A stretch of 64,000 nucleotides of DNA, taken from contig CM028379.1 in the NCBI GenBank assembly GCA_013146195.2, forward strand, positions 157,572,437-157,636,436. Reading direction: 5' to 3'. This document shows, piece by piece, positions 33,208 through 44,450 of the stretch. Numbering within the stretch: the first letter of the stretch is position 1; every line of letters begins with the position of its first letter. The notes under the pieces are model-generated. The model did not search any database, was not told the origin of the DNA, and saw only the letters and a list, made by a program, of their open reading frames with translations. The translations under genes and the position numbers were made by a program. The stretch is from Codonopsis lanceolata. Lineage: Eukaryota > Streptophyta > Magnoliopsida > Asterales > Campanulaceae.

Positions 33208-34267
33208 TTTCAGGCAGGTTTGGTTACCTAAGAAAATTAACCCTTTGGACCCAAAAGTATAAAGGGTATTATGATTTAAATATTCATATTTCATGTATGC
33301 TTAATGGCAGATGATCAATCAACTGACATATGGATATTAGACAGTGGATGCTCCAGACACATGACTGGATCAGCTGAATTCCTTACTGACATTATTACAG
33401 CCAAAGGACCTTCTGTCATTTTTGGAGACAACTCAAAAGGAAAGACTATTGGTTATGGATCCATTATCAGAGGATCTATAATAATTGAAAATGTCTCATT
33501 GGTACAAGGTTTGAAACACAATCTTTTAAGTATCTCACAATTACGTGATAAAGGTATGAAGCTCTTTCTCCTCCACACCTCTTGTTTTATCAAAAATAGC
33601 ATCACAAATGAAATTTTACTCACTGGTTCCAGAAAAAGAAATGTTTTTGCTATCGATTTACTCTCTTTAAATAACAGTACTCAAATTTGTTTGGTAGCAA
33701 ATAATACTTCAAAAAACTCATGGCTTTGTCATAAAAGACTTTCACATTTGAACTTTAAATATCTTTCAAAACTTTCAAAAGGAGATTTGGTGAAAGGTCG
33801 GCCATCCATAAATTTTCCTACTGACAAAAAATGTGATGCTTGCATTTTAGGAAAAATAACAAAAACTTCTTTCAAACCCAAACCATGTCTTTCAACCAAA
33901 AGAATACTTGAACTTCTACATATGGACTTATTTGGTCCCATTACAACTGCAAGTTTGGGAGGAAACAGGTATACCTTGGTTGTTGTGGATGATTACTCCA
34001 GGTATACATGGGTTGTAATGATGCAATCCAAGGATGAAACTTACAGCATTCTCACTTCCCCATTCAGAAATCTTCAAACTCAAAAGGAATGTGAGATTAT
34101 AAGTGTTAGATCTGACAATGGTACAGAATTCAAGAACCTTGGGATGGATACATACTTTGTGATGATCATGGAATTGATCATAATTTTCGGCGATTCGCAG
34201 CTAGAACACCTCAACAAAATGGTATAGCTGAAAGAAAGAACAGACACCGATTGAAGCAGGTAAAACA
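33208..34267 (+). pseudogene. SIRE-type protease, GAG-pre-integrase and integrase N-terminal half
   Basis: It resumes with FRQVWLPKK, then the protease active site DIWILDSGCSRHMTGS (Asp-Ser-Gly, intact). WLCHKRLSHLNFKYLSKLSKG and CDACILGK complete the zinc-binding pre-integrase module. Integrase core motifs LLHMDLFGPI and VRSDNGTEFKN supply the first two catalytic Asp residues. The frame breaks after LGMDTYF near 34150. The Glu-bearing APRTPQQNG-like region (about 34190-34250) is in another frame. Confidence 0.88.
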
Positions 34268-34725
34268 ATGTTAGCGAAGCAAAATTGCCAAAATATTTTT
34301 AAGTGCCGTCAACACAAAGCATGTTTTACACAAAATAGATCTCTCATAAACAAGTTTCATGGTAAGACTCCTTATGAAATATGGAGAGGTAGAACCCCTA
34401 ACATTGCCTTCTTTAAAATCTTTGGGTGCAAATGCTTCATTCACTACAATGGTGGTGATTACAGAGGTAAATTTGATGAAAAAGCTGATGAAGGTATATT
34501 TGTTGGTTATGCTAAGCATAGTAGAGCTTATAAAGTTTATAATAGAAAAACTCAAGTAATTGTTGAATCTATGCATATTACTTTTGATGAATCCAATTTA
34601 TTTGAGTCTTCTAAGCTCTGATGTAACTAACCATTTTGAGATTTTGAGGCAGAAAGCAATGATGGTTTAATTCAAAATAATCCTCATCTTCAACTCCTCC
34701 TACTGAGAACCTTAGACATTCGAGA
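34268..34725 (+). pseudogene. SIRE-type integrase C-terminal region
   Basis: The frame 34268-34621 contains KTPYEIWRGRTPNIAFFKIF, CFIHYN and EGIFVGYAKHSRAYKVYN, the conserved copia integrase C-terminal block. Short deletions separate it from the core. The stretch to 34725 is a degraded linker to RT. Confidence 0.82.
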
Positions 34726-35775
34726 ATGAACTTCGGTGAGAGTCGACAACCTTCACCCGGTGACAATCCTAATCTGTCACAGATTGATCAATCGGTGACA
34801 CACGGTCTGAAACTAATCGGTAGACATTCATCCTTCTCCACCTTTACAAACCGAACCTCTTGCGAGATCTTCCTAAAGAAATTAGGGAAGCTAGACATCA
34901 TCCACTTTCAAACATCATTGGAGATCTCTTTTCGCTTAAGAACTGAAGTAGCTCGAAATGAAACTCTTGATTCACATGCCTTTGTCTCTTCCATTGAACC
35001 CAAAAAGGTTGATGAAGCTTTGGAAGACCCTCAGTGGATTGAGGCCATACAAGAAGAGCTAAATCAGTTCGAAAGATGTAAAGTTTGGAAACTGGTGCCT
35101 AGACCCTCAGATCAACAAGTCATTAGAACTAAATGGGTGTTCAGAAACAAGTTGGATGAAGATAGAAATGTTACAAGAAACAAAGCAAGATTAGTAGCCC
35201 AAGGCTATAGACAGGAGGAGGGTATTGACTATGATAAAACATTTGCTCCTCGTGGCCGGTGGAAGCCATCGGGATTTCTTGCTTATGCAACCTTCAAGGA
35301 CTTCAAGATATATCAAATGGATGTAAAAAGTGCATTTCTGAATGGAGATCTACACGAACAACTATTTGTTGAGCAACCTCCTGGTTTTCTTGATCTCAAA
35401 AAGAAGGACCATGTTTACAAGCTAAGAAAGGCTCTTTATGGTCTTAAGCAAGCCCCAAGAGCATGGTATGAAACTCTATCAAAATTCCTTATGGAAAAAG
35501 GGTTTCAAAGAGGTAAAATTAATACTACTCTTTTCTCTTTAAAGCACAAAGGTAATATATTACAAGTTCAAATTTATGTTGATGATATTATTTTTGGATC
35601 TACTAATGAAGTTTTGTGTAAGAGATTTGAACATCTTATGAAAGGAAATTTTGAGATGAGCATGATGGAAGAACTAACTTACTTTCTAGGTTTGCAAATT
35701 AAGCAAACTAAGGAAGGAATTTTTATTCATCAATCCAAATATACAAGAGAGCTAATCAAGAAATACAATCTTTAA
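34726..35775 (+). pseudogene. SIRE-type reverse transcriptase (RVT_2)
   Basis: 349 open codons. The RT begins at ALEDPQWIEAIQEELNQFER and contains RTKWVFRNKLDED, NKARLVAQGYRQEEGIDYDK, MDVKSAFLNGDL, LYGLKQAPRAWYETL and the catalytic IYVDDIIFGS. After TFAP the usual VARLEAIR block is scrambled (RGRWKPSGF) by small indels that restore the frame. A catalytically important segment is therefore damaged although the frame stays open. Confidence 0.9.
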
Positions 35776-36442
35776 GAAGCAAATTCAGCAAACACTCCAA
35801 TGAGAGTTGAATGTCACTTGGTCACTGATGAAAAGGGTAAATCAGTTAATACAACTGAGTACAAAGGTATAGTTGGATCTCTTCTCTATTTAACTGCTAG
35901 CAGACCAGATATCATGTTTGTTGTATGTATATATGCTCGTTTTCAAGCTAATCCAAAGATTCTTCTTTTAATTTGATTGGATATTCAGATGCTGACCTTT
36001 TAGCTTGCGAGTAGCAAATGAAAAAGCACCGATGGAACATGTCGCCTTGTTCAGAAATGCATCGATATCATGGGCATCCAAAAAGCAAGCTTCAGTTTCA
36101 ACTTCAACTACTAAAGCTAAATATATTGCTGCTGGAAGCTGTTGCTCTCAAATCCTTTGGATGAAACAGCAACTATTGGATTATGAAATGCCAATGGGAA
36201 CATGTTCTATTTATTGTGATAATACTTCTGCTATATCAGTTTCTAAAAATCCTGTTATGCATTCTAAAACCAAACATATAGACATTAGACATCACTGCTT
36301 AAAAGATCATGTAGAAAAAGGTAATGTTCAACTAGAATATGTTCCTACTGAATTTCAATTAGCTGACATTTTTACAAAAGCCTTAAAATTTGACAGGTTT
36401 GAATTCTTAAGAGGAGAATTAGGAATGCTTATAATGTCATAG
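35776..36442 (+). pseudogene. SIRE-type RNase H and pol C-terminus
   Basis: A degraded linker with TASRPDIMF (about 35895-35920) is followed by the open frame 36005-36442. This has SWASKKQASVSTSTTKAKYI, YCDNTSAISVSKNPVMHSKT, KHIDIRHHCLKDH and VPTEFQLADIFTKAL. The wording is characteristic of Sirevirus RNase H. A deletion removes part of the start of the domain. Confidence 0.88.
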
Positions 36443-36479
36443 AAAGATACCTTGGATTGTCTAATCTTTGCAGGGTATT

Positions 36480-36835
36480 AGCATTCTTCAGTTTGTCAGT
36501 TGAGAAGAGCTGACAAAATTATATCAGCGGTGAATTTATTAGGAAGTTAGTCAAAATGTGGTCAGCCAGTAGCTGACATATGAAGTTCTTTAGCAACGAA
36601 ATTTCACAGCTGACAAATATTGCCAGCCTTCAGCTGACAAAAATGTTTCCTCACTTCTGGTTGGAACCATACTAAGAATCAAAAGCTTGTCAGCCGATAG
36701 CTGACACATATTCACAGCTGACATCTTTTAGCTAACATTTGTTCAGCAGAACACTCCTTACTCTATTCATTAGCTGACAACACAGTGACTGACAGCCACT
36801 GTCCAGGTAGCCTCTGAGCCTTAAGTTAAAGTTGA
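36480..36835 (+). repeat. GTCAGC/CAGCTGAC motif cluster downstream of pol
   Basis: About a dozen occurrences of (A)GCTGACA, GTCAGC or TCAGCTGACA lie within 350 bp, many as the palindrome-like CAGCTGACA. The same motif recurs in the 5' LTR (about 28060-28250) and in the gag tail (30385-30420). Confidence 0.75.
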
Positions 36836-37328
36836 TCGTATCTCAGCTAGGACTTACTCTAAAAATTATTAAAAACTCTTAATTTATTTCCCTCCTTTTA
36901 TTTTTCCCTTGGAACTCGCGAAGCTTTTTTGAAAAGCCAAAATGACCTTTCCACTATCCCACCAACACTGGCGGTTGAAATGACGTGTTTTCACAAAAAC
37001 GGCTCATCGTTGTGATAATAACTATCTGTCATAAATTGCTATTTTTATCACAAAAACCAAAATCCTGTGTACTTTATCACTACACTCCATATCTTCACTT
37101 TTAAAACCCACTAACTCATATAAGCATCCGTACATATCTCTTCTTTATTTAAAACCCACTCTCGTTGCTTTTCACTTATCTCTCTCACTAAGAATCTCTT
37201 CTTCTTCAAACTCTCATTTCTTTCAAAACCCTAACCCTAAATTTTCTGGTACTCTCTCTTCCTACTTCGTCTTTATCTCACTACTCCATCTATTTTCTTA
37301 ACTTCTCTGTCGTGTTTATTTTAGGAGA

Positions 37329-38160
37329 ATGGCTTCAAACACCGCAGTAGGATGCATCTTGGACATTGTTTCTCTGAATGAAGAACCCTTAGGGCTTGAA
37401 CTCATTCATCTCGCCACTGCATCTGGGTTGATGCCACTTCTCTCTTTTAACATTCGTACCCCCTTCAGCCGCGGTGACCGATCAAGAGTTCTTCATGGGT
37501 ATGGAGGAAAACCCAGCCGACCCTTTCTCTCTTACTGGCACTATCAGAGGAGTCCCGATTGTTTTTGACTTAGAAACCATCACTGCTGCCTTTCCCAATC
37601 TCTATGATGATGGTTCAACCACTTATACCATCCTGCATTTAAACTCAAAAGCAGTGGTGGATAACCATGAGAGGTGAGGTACCTGTTGAACTGGCTTTTG
37701 ACAGGCACAAACACCGATTTGCACCTCTTCACTATGCCCTGGCTACGGTATTGGACAAATGCCTCATTATTAAGTCAGGAGGGCACGACAAAATCACAGA
37801 AGATCAACTATTCCTCATGGAAGCCATCGTAGAAAACTACGAAATGAACTGGGGTACAGTTCTAGTCGAGTGTGTAAAGGTGAACATAGCAAAATACAAG
37901 GAAAATATGGCTACCGGGAACCTTAGACTCACTCACCATCCGATCATCAATCGCTTTTCGCCACTTTTTCGCTCTTCAACATCAACTCATCAAGATTGGT
38001 GACCTAGAAGTTGTTAAGGTCAAGAAGTATGTTGCAGCTGACATCAGGCGAGCAAATGTCTCAAGTCGTTTTGGTCATGAAATTTCAACGTACCCCAAAT
38101 TTCAGCGAAGACCCGAACAAGGACCTGAAGCCTTACTAACTGGGCTCCCATCTAAATAGA
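37329..38160 (+). pseudogene. Accessory open frame downstream of pol in the SIRE-type element
   Basis: The start ATG 37329 gives MASNTAVGCILDIVSLNEEP. Coding continues with frame changes through TGTIRGVPIVFDLETITAAF, FAPLHYALATVLDKCLIIKS and LFLMEAIVENYEMNWG to about 37990. The layout (RGV-x-F, then a helical HYALA block) resembles the domain of unknown function often called a putative plant transposon protein. Position matches the env-like or extra frame of some Sireviruses. No signal peptide or clear membrane span is seen. Function unknown. Confidence 0.5.
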
Positions 38161-38250
38161 TGATGTTGCTCAAAGAACTAGAAATTGCTCACCTGCGGGT
38201 CACAATGAGATGGAACGGGTCAATTAGAAGCTTGCTCCACCAACCGATGT

Positions 38251-38350
38251 NNNNNNNNNNNNNNNNNNNNNNNNNNNNNNNNNNNNNNNNNNNNNNNNNN
38301 NNNNNNNNNNNNNNNNNNNNNNNNNNNNNNNNNNNNNNNNNNNNNNNNNN
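38251..38350. other. Assembly gap (100 N)
   Basis: Exactly 100 undetermined bases inside the accessory-frame region of the SIRE-type element. The round number suggests a gap of unknown true size. Open frames reported across it are meaningless. Confidence 0.99.
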
Positions 38351-38680
38351 CAAAGTGGTACCCAGATTTGAAGGTGAACAAGAAAAAGGAAAATCACAAG
38401 AACTGCGAAGGCTGGACAACAAAATGAACTGAGAGCAGAACATGAGGTGAAGTTGGTCCATCGATTCAGTTGAAAAGCCAGCCCGAAAGATATACATCAG
38501 CAAATTGAATCTCTCACTCACAAACTTTGAACTATTTAAAACTCTGTTTTACCTTGGCTTACAATTACCTACTTTTAAAGTTTTAGCTACTTTCCTCATA
38601 TGTTATCTGCCTATTACTAACACCTCTTTGCAGAACTTAAGCAATGTTGGCTTTACGCAAGTGAATGGTTTAAGCAAATA

Positions 38681-38689
38681 GGAGGAGAT
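38681..38689 (+). other. Polypurine tract of the SIRE-type element
   Basis: GGAGGAGAT (with AAATA just upstream) sits directly before the 3' LTR start at 38690, the normal place for plus-strand priming. Confidence 0.8.
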
Positions 38690-39680
38690 TGTTGAATCTT
38701 GCATTAAATTAAAATTTGCTTAAAATCATTCAACTTGATTGTCAAGAACAAAAATTATTTTGAATTTGACCGTAATTGTTTATCGATCCGCGTTACTTGA
38801 CCATAACGATTTTAGTGTCGGTTGCTTTCCTTATTTGATTGAACAAATACTTGTCTTGAAACTTTCTTGCTTTATGTTTTTGGTAGATATTCGCTAGATA
38901 TTCTTTCCAGGGATCTTTTGAGATCTTGTATCTGCCAAGCACATTTTCAAATTCAAATTTGTTTCTAACGTTACTCTTGAAGTTCATCTATCAATACCAG
39001 CTGGAAGCATTTTTGAAGATATATATAGAAGTCACGAAGCCTCATACTTTCGAAATTCTCTGGCGTTTTAGTCTTTTCATAAACCATAGCTAGATAATCC
39101 TTCTTGTACAATTCTTTCTAGTTATTGTTCGGGCAAACAGTGATTCCTTTTCATATCTTTTGAAATCGGTCAGTTTGTCTCACGAGTTTGATTGTTTCTC
39201 AATCATTCTCCACAAACAGGTCTTTTGTTGTACCACGATCCTTTAGAGATCAAATAGATTTTTTAATAAAATTAGTGCACTTCAAAAATCCAAGTCTGAC
39301 CAACTTGGTAGTGGACGTAGCAGTTTATCTGTGAACCATTTCAACTGATTTGTCAGCCATCACTTATACTCTTGCAAACTGACCTAACACTTAAGAAGTT
39401 TTTAGCGATTAAGTGTCACCGATCTATCATACTTGTTTACTTACTTGTTCTCATAAATTGTATTTCGCTTCTTCTTCACATTCAGTGATCTACTTGAAAA
39501 GCCAACCGATTTTGAAAGCTGTTGTGTCAGCTAGCTGACCAACTTTCATCACGACTTAAGGAATTTTCACAGTTGTATCACCAACGCTAATTTCGCCGCT
39601 AATTTTACAAGTTTTTACAAATCAACCCTAAAAGTTTTAAAAGGTTATTCACCCCGTTTTATATTTGCTATTGACTTACA
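38690..39680 (+). repeat. 3' LTR of the SIRE-type element
   Basis: Directly repeats 27319-28366 but is 57 bp shorter through many small deletions. The TATA box is changed to CTATCAATA (38988-38996). The region rich in GTCAGC motifs (39400-39660) is the most eroded part. Confidence 0.88.
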
Positions 39681-40399
39681 ATTATACCTTGGTGATCGTA
39701 ATGGACCAGTGGACCTAACGTCCACGTTGGTGTATGTGGGCACTGAATAACCAAGTTGATAGAGATACTAGGCTTTGCTTGGTGGCTTGTTCTGATCTTC
39801 TAAGTCACCCGAGAACTCAGATTGACCGTGAGATAGAGCGGGGGTATAAATCTTTTGGAGCTAAAGTTCCAAAGAACTCCGGATAGTTAATATATGGCTT
39901 GTTGTTCTTAATGCAATTGCGTATGTTTTATCAAAAGTGAGCTTACTTTTCTTGTAAGGGAAGGCTTCCTTTTATAGTAGTGACCCTTGAGGGATCATGA
40001 TTGATGTAGGGCCCTTGAGCATGTGGACCTGTTGTTGGTCGGCTGGCTGGCAGCTTCCTACTGGTTGATGTGTAGCGTGTGATACATCCATTATATCAGC
40101 TTGCATGGCTTACTCACATCCTGTTAAGAGGACATCTGGAGGCTATGTACGGGCTATATGTTAGGTCCATCACATCAGGGAAGGTTTGTCGGTCGAGCAT
40201 GATCGTTCCTCGTCTGGGTGGTCGGGTCATACTCGTTGTTTCGGAGTGATCTCTGGTTTATCAAGGATCATGGTCGGATCATCAATGGTCGCTGACCACG
40301 GTCGACTTTCCTCGTTTTGTTGTATGGTGGACCTGGCCCATGTCCAACTGGAATCCACGTGGTCGCTCCACGTAGGGGGACCCAGGTCGGTTCCCTTCA
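39681..40399 (-). mobile_element. 5' LTR remnant of the Tat gypsy element
   Basis: On minus this begins TGAAGGGAACCGACCTGG at 40399 and contains a promoter-like TATA box (CTACTATAAAAGGAAGCC, about 39965-39982) pointing toward the gypsy gag. GC content and GGTCGG/CGACC motifs resemble the gypsy body rather than the copia element. Assignment to the same element is inferred from position and orientation; the second LTR is absent for comparison. Confidence 0.6.
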
Positions 40400-42288
40400 A
40401 AAATTAACCTTCAAACGAATTACAAGAACCGTAATCTATGGTTGTGTAATAAGAAAATCACAAATGAAAAAAAATTCAATGTAAAAAGAATTAAGTAGTA
40501 CAAGGGATTTACACATTATTTGGAAGAAGAAGAAACACTTTAATGCAGACGTGGATATGGGTTGTGAGTGTGACATGTTAATAAAAAAAATTCACATTTG
40601 TTATAAGTATGTCAATTTTTCACTTCTACATGAGGATGTAAACAAATCTTAGTCAGCATTTTTTTAATGAAAACTCTTCTACTGATTGTTCTTTTTTTAT
40701 ATAAATATTTTGTTAAATTTCATTTTAGTAGTGAGAATGCATACTACATAAAATCAAATTTACAATTGCATTATAGATGTCTCGTTTAATTGAATGTAAA
40801 TGATGAAAGAAAAATTGTCACGTGTGATGTGGGATGTTAATTACCTACTAAGCACATGTGATTAAATTCTATTGACTGTGCTCTAAGATATTCAGAATAT
40901 TTTCAAGCATGAAAAAAACTTAGATGTGGATTGAGAAAAACGAAAAAAATAAAGCATCAAATCAGACATTTTTTTTTTCCTTATTTGTATACATGTCTAT
41001 ATGTAACCTTCAAAGAGATGTTTTCGATAATGAAAACTAAAATAAATTGAATAATTGATATTCTTAATCATAAAATAGTTTTATGTTTTCATTTACTTCC
41101 AGACCTGATGGAAATCCTTTTTCCAACCGAAGCAAATTACTTCTCGCAGATGAAATGAAAGGGCAAATATTTCCACCACTGACTACTGAGTCTTGAAAAA
41201 GATGTCCACTTCAGTTTCGTCATCATCTACCAACTGCTTTACTAACACAGCATAGAAAGTCTTGTCAAGTTGCCCTATTCCTATTGTTCTTGCCACAAGT
41301 ACAATGTTCCTTCCTCGTGTACTTATAAGCCTAAATTCAAGTACGACCAATTTTAAGGTTAATTATAAAATTTTAATCTTTCTTTCTTCGCAAATTAAAA
41401 TTTTAATCTTTGTTTAAATAAGATGATTTATGTTAGAATAAAATAACTTTCTTTGTTTCTGAAAAAGAGTATTCCTTAAGTTAACTAAGCATGAAAAATC
41501 AAATACTTTAATATAGAAAGAGAAAAATAAAGACTATTATACAGGAATATATATATATATATAAGATGGTCTCACAGAGAATAACTCATATAAGACAAAT
41601 ACTTGTATAAGACGGTCTTATACGATATTTTTTGTAAGACGGATCCTCTTAATCCGATTCACCGTGTATTGGTGAATTGAGCTGTGAGAGAGTGAAGTTA
41701 AGTCTTACCAATTAAGATCTGTAAAACGATTTTACAAAAGACCTACTCCTCATATAAATATAGGATTCATCATCTAAAAATATTAGTAAAAATAACATTA
41801 CTAAAAAGAAAAAATTACCAAATATACACACTATTATTATTAAACTGGTTTTTTAACAGTTTAAAAATGAATACCCAGTTTCCTTTTCAATAAAGAATGA
41901 CTACATCCTTTACAAGTGGTAACTACGTTTGATCTCCAAAGTGATCGTCTTCATATAAGTCGATCGAGAGCAGGGGATGCACCATTGGACTAGTTTTGGG
42001 AAGTAATTGAGTTACGGAACACACATGATGGCTTTAACAAACCACCGTACAAAATAAACAAAAAAATATTTTTGAAATAATCAGTACCAAATATGATTTC
42101 AATATTTTGGGAAGAGATCTTCCTAAATTTTGACAAAACGCCTAATGTATCACAAGTTTCTGTATTCATGCTAAATTGGTAATATTTCTAGTGGCTTCCA
42201 GCACGACCAAAACTATGCTTTTTATAGTCAATGATCCTTAGCATACATTTGACGCTTATCTATCTATTTCCAGAATGATATAGTATGT
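40400..42288. other. AT-rich intergenic region with an ACGGTCTTA-family MITE
   Basis: No gene is recognised. At about 41565-41760 is a MITE-like stretch with TAAGACGGTCTTATACG and a ttgagctgtgagagagtga core, related to 10005-10140 and 57770-57870. Confidence 0.45.
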
Positions 42289-42304
42289 AGGAATATACCG
42301 TTTA

Positions 42305-42410
42305 TTTTTATTTTTTTTTTCCTCTTAAGGGGGGCATGGGAAGGGATCGAATCTGAGACCTCACACTCTGTGAAGCCCCATATCTACCACTGGACCACCC
42401 CCTTAGGGGC
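42305..42410 (-). mobile_element. tRNA-derived SINE, copy 2
   Basis: Same family as 2026-2120, with box A TGGTCCAGTGGTAG and box B GGTTCGATC-like (one change) on minus and a T-run at the low end. It is flanked by the 16-bp direct repeat AGGAATATAC(C/A)GTTTA at 42289-42304 and 42411-42426. Confidence 0.88.
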
Positions 42411-42426
42411 AGGAATATACAGTTTA

Positions 42427-43092
42427 GAGTTCAGACAAACGGACACAATGTTTCGCTCAAAATGACACCAAGTTATGGTTTGGGACTTTGGGTGCTATTA
42501 GGTATACTGGCCACCTGATGTGAGATAACCCAACAATCCCCCCCCCCCCCGGTCTCACACATTGGGCTTTGGGATGAATTGAGCCTTCCCCTGCTCTCAA
42601 CGCAATATATAATATAGGAGTACTTGTTAATTGTTATGTACTTATGTTACTAAATTTTGTTTTATAAAATGCTTTATGGTTAGGAGTAGTTATGAAATTG
42701 AAAATTTTGAGTTAAATCTACATGACAAGATATGTCATATGTGATTAGTTAAACATCACACTAATTATTCGCGGGATTACAGTTTAACCAATAACATTGA
42801 CCATAAATTTTGATAAAAGAATATGGACAAAATATTTGGACCGCTATCATTTTCCCCACAATTAATGTGTGGTTTGGCAGTTTGCTCTTCAAAAATATTA
42901 TGCAAATCATACTTCTTCCGTCAACATGTTTGTTTTCAGTTTTTCTTATGAATTAAAGGGATGACCTGGTGTGGATGAAACCCAATGCATTACGGCTTTT
43001 TCCTGAAAGAAGAAAGATTATTTTTGCAATTTAAAACTTAAACCAGCCATCTGTCGTCTGTCACCGTACTCATGCCCCCAAAACTTGGTCAT
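42427..43092. other. Intergenic AT-rich sequence
   Basis: Contains a C-run at about 42537-42550. No gene or complete element is recognised. Confidence 0.4.
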
Positions 43093-43344
43093 TAATTTTT
43101 AGGGCAAACTACACAATTGGACCTGTAGTTTTTGATTTTTTTGCTTTTCGTCCCTGTACAAAAATTTGTTTATCACTAGTCCTCGTACCAACCAATTTCA
43201 ACAGTCATTCCTTTTAGTTCCGTTATTTTTTTCTATTAAATCAATACACATGCAACTCATATGCATTTTTGGGTAGAGTAAAATAATCATTTCTTCTTTT
43301 GAAAATACAGGGACCAACTGTGTAACGACAATAATTTTTGTTAT

Positions 43345-43530
43345 TTCTTACTTCGTTCCGAATAAAGAGTCCCCGTTTGAAAGTCAATTTTTAAAAAAAT
43401 GATATTTTTAGTAGTTCATTGGTACTAAAATGACATTTTTATGCATTAATTTTTAAAAGTAAACTTTTTAAGCGAAACATCCCAAAATGGAATAGTAGAT
43501 TCTTTGTCCGGAACGAAGGGGGCATTATTT
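43345..43530. mobile_element. MITE nested in the Pack-MULE
   Basis: The left end CTTCGTTCCGAATAAAGAGTC and the right end, reverse-complemented (CTTCGTTCCGGACAAAGAATC), are a near-identical inverted repeat around an AT-rich core of about 145 bp. Confidence 0.75.
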
Positions 43531-43859
43531 TTATATGGATTGTTTAAATAATAATAAATTATTAAAATATGTGTTCAATATTAAAAAAGTTATTAAGGTT
43601 CAAGTTAGTCTATAATTAATATTTTTATCAAATTATTTTTTATGCATGTCCACCTCAACCTTTATAAGAAACCTTATTTTTTCTTATTTTCTGAAAAAAC
43701 TAATTTTTTTAATAATGATGATTATTATAGTATAACTTTGATAATTTTAAATTTGCCAACTATAATACTATAACTTAATAATTCTATTTTAATATTGTTC
43801 AAAAACTAATTATATTTTAATTGAAATAAATATTAGACATTTGGGATACTCCGGTTGGG

Positions 43860-44450
43860 GCTCAGGTAGTAGGACAATGGCGAGATGGATTCCCAATGGC
43901 GAGATCTAGGTCAACTTTGTTGAAGCTGTTGATAGCAAGATCGAGCTTCGGATGGTCGTCTAAGATGGAAAGATGGATTCCCAATGAAACATCACGTTGT
44001 TGACTATGCCAGATACAATCAGAGGAGGAAATCCCCCTTACCTACTATCATAACCGTTATGGATCGAGAAAGCTTGAAATGGAATTCCGAGAGCCCAAGT
44101 GGGGATGCTGACTATGTCATTTAATTGGCCCAGTTTTTAGGAGCTCACCAAGCTTGTCTACCACGAATGTGGTGGTGGAACCAGTACCGAGACCGAGGAC
44201 CATGCTGCTACTAACGTATTCGACGGCTTTGTCATCGGCAAGTTTCTTGAGGTCGTCTTCGGTTAAAGGGGGGCAAGGGGATGGGGATGAGAAAGCCTTG
44301 ATGGTGCAAAAATTGGGAGAGGTTGTGTGGAGGTTGAGGGTTGGGGGTGTTAGGATAAGGCGGGTGGTGGTGGTGGTGGTGGTGGCGGCGTCGTTGCGGG
44401 GGTTGGTGGAGGGAAGAAGAAGGAGGAGAGAGGAAGGATAAGGTGGCCAT
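43860..44450 (-). pseudogene. RPI: Ribose-5-phosphate isomerase A fragment (captured, frameshifted)
   Basis: Ribose-5-phosphate isomerase interconverts ribose-5-phosphate and ribulose-5-phosphate in the pentose phosphate and Calvin cycles. From ATG 44450 the frame gives MATLSFLSPPSSSLHQPP and a His/Pro-rich N-terminus that could be a transit-like leader. After a one-base shift in a C-run (about 44270) it reads LTEDDLKKLADDKAVEYVSS, then the substrate-binding motif MVLGLGTGSTTTFVVDKLGE. A second shift precedes NDIVSIPT. Further on, DDHPKLDLAI matches the family's next block, but the following DGADEVD catalytic segment is corrupted. Only about the first 100 family residues are present. It is inside a Mutator-like element and cannot encode the enzyme. 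Confidence 0.87.

Larger units (their letters stand above)
27319..39680 (+). mobile_element. Ty1/copia SIRE/Maximus-type retrotransposon, complete outline but defective
   Basis: LTRs of 1048 bp (27319-28366) and 991 bp (38690-39680) both start TGTTGAATCTTGCATT and end in TTACA. PBS, gag, protease, integrase, RT, RNase H and PPT are present in copia order. RT/RNase H motifs and the gag layout with a long coiled-coil tail point to the Sirevirus branch. It is interrupted by a solo LTR (30643-33202) and an assembly gap. No target-site duplication is seen (GGGTG left, ATTAT right). Confidence 0.88.

Noticed and set aside
38160..38521. Open frames crossing the run of N
   Set aside because: The N block contributes unknown residues, so frame continuity across it has no meaning.
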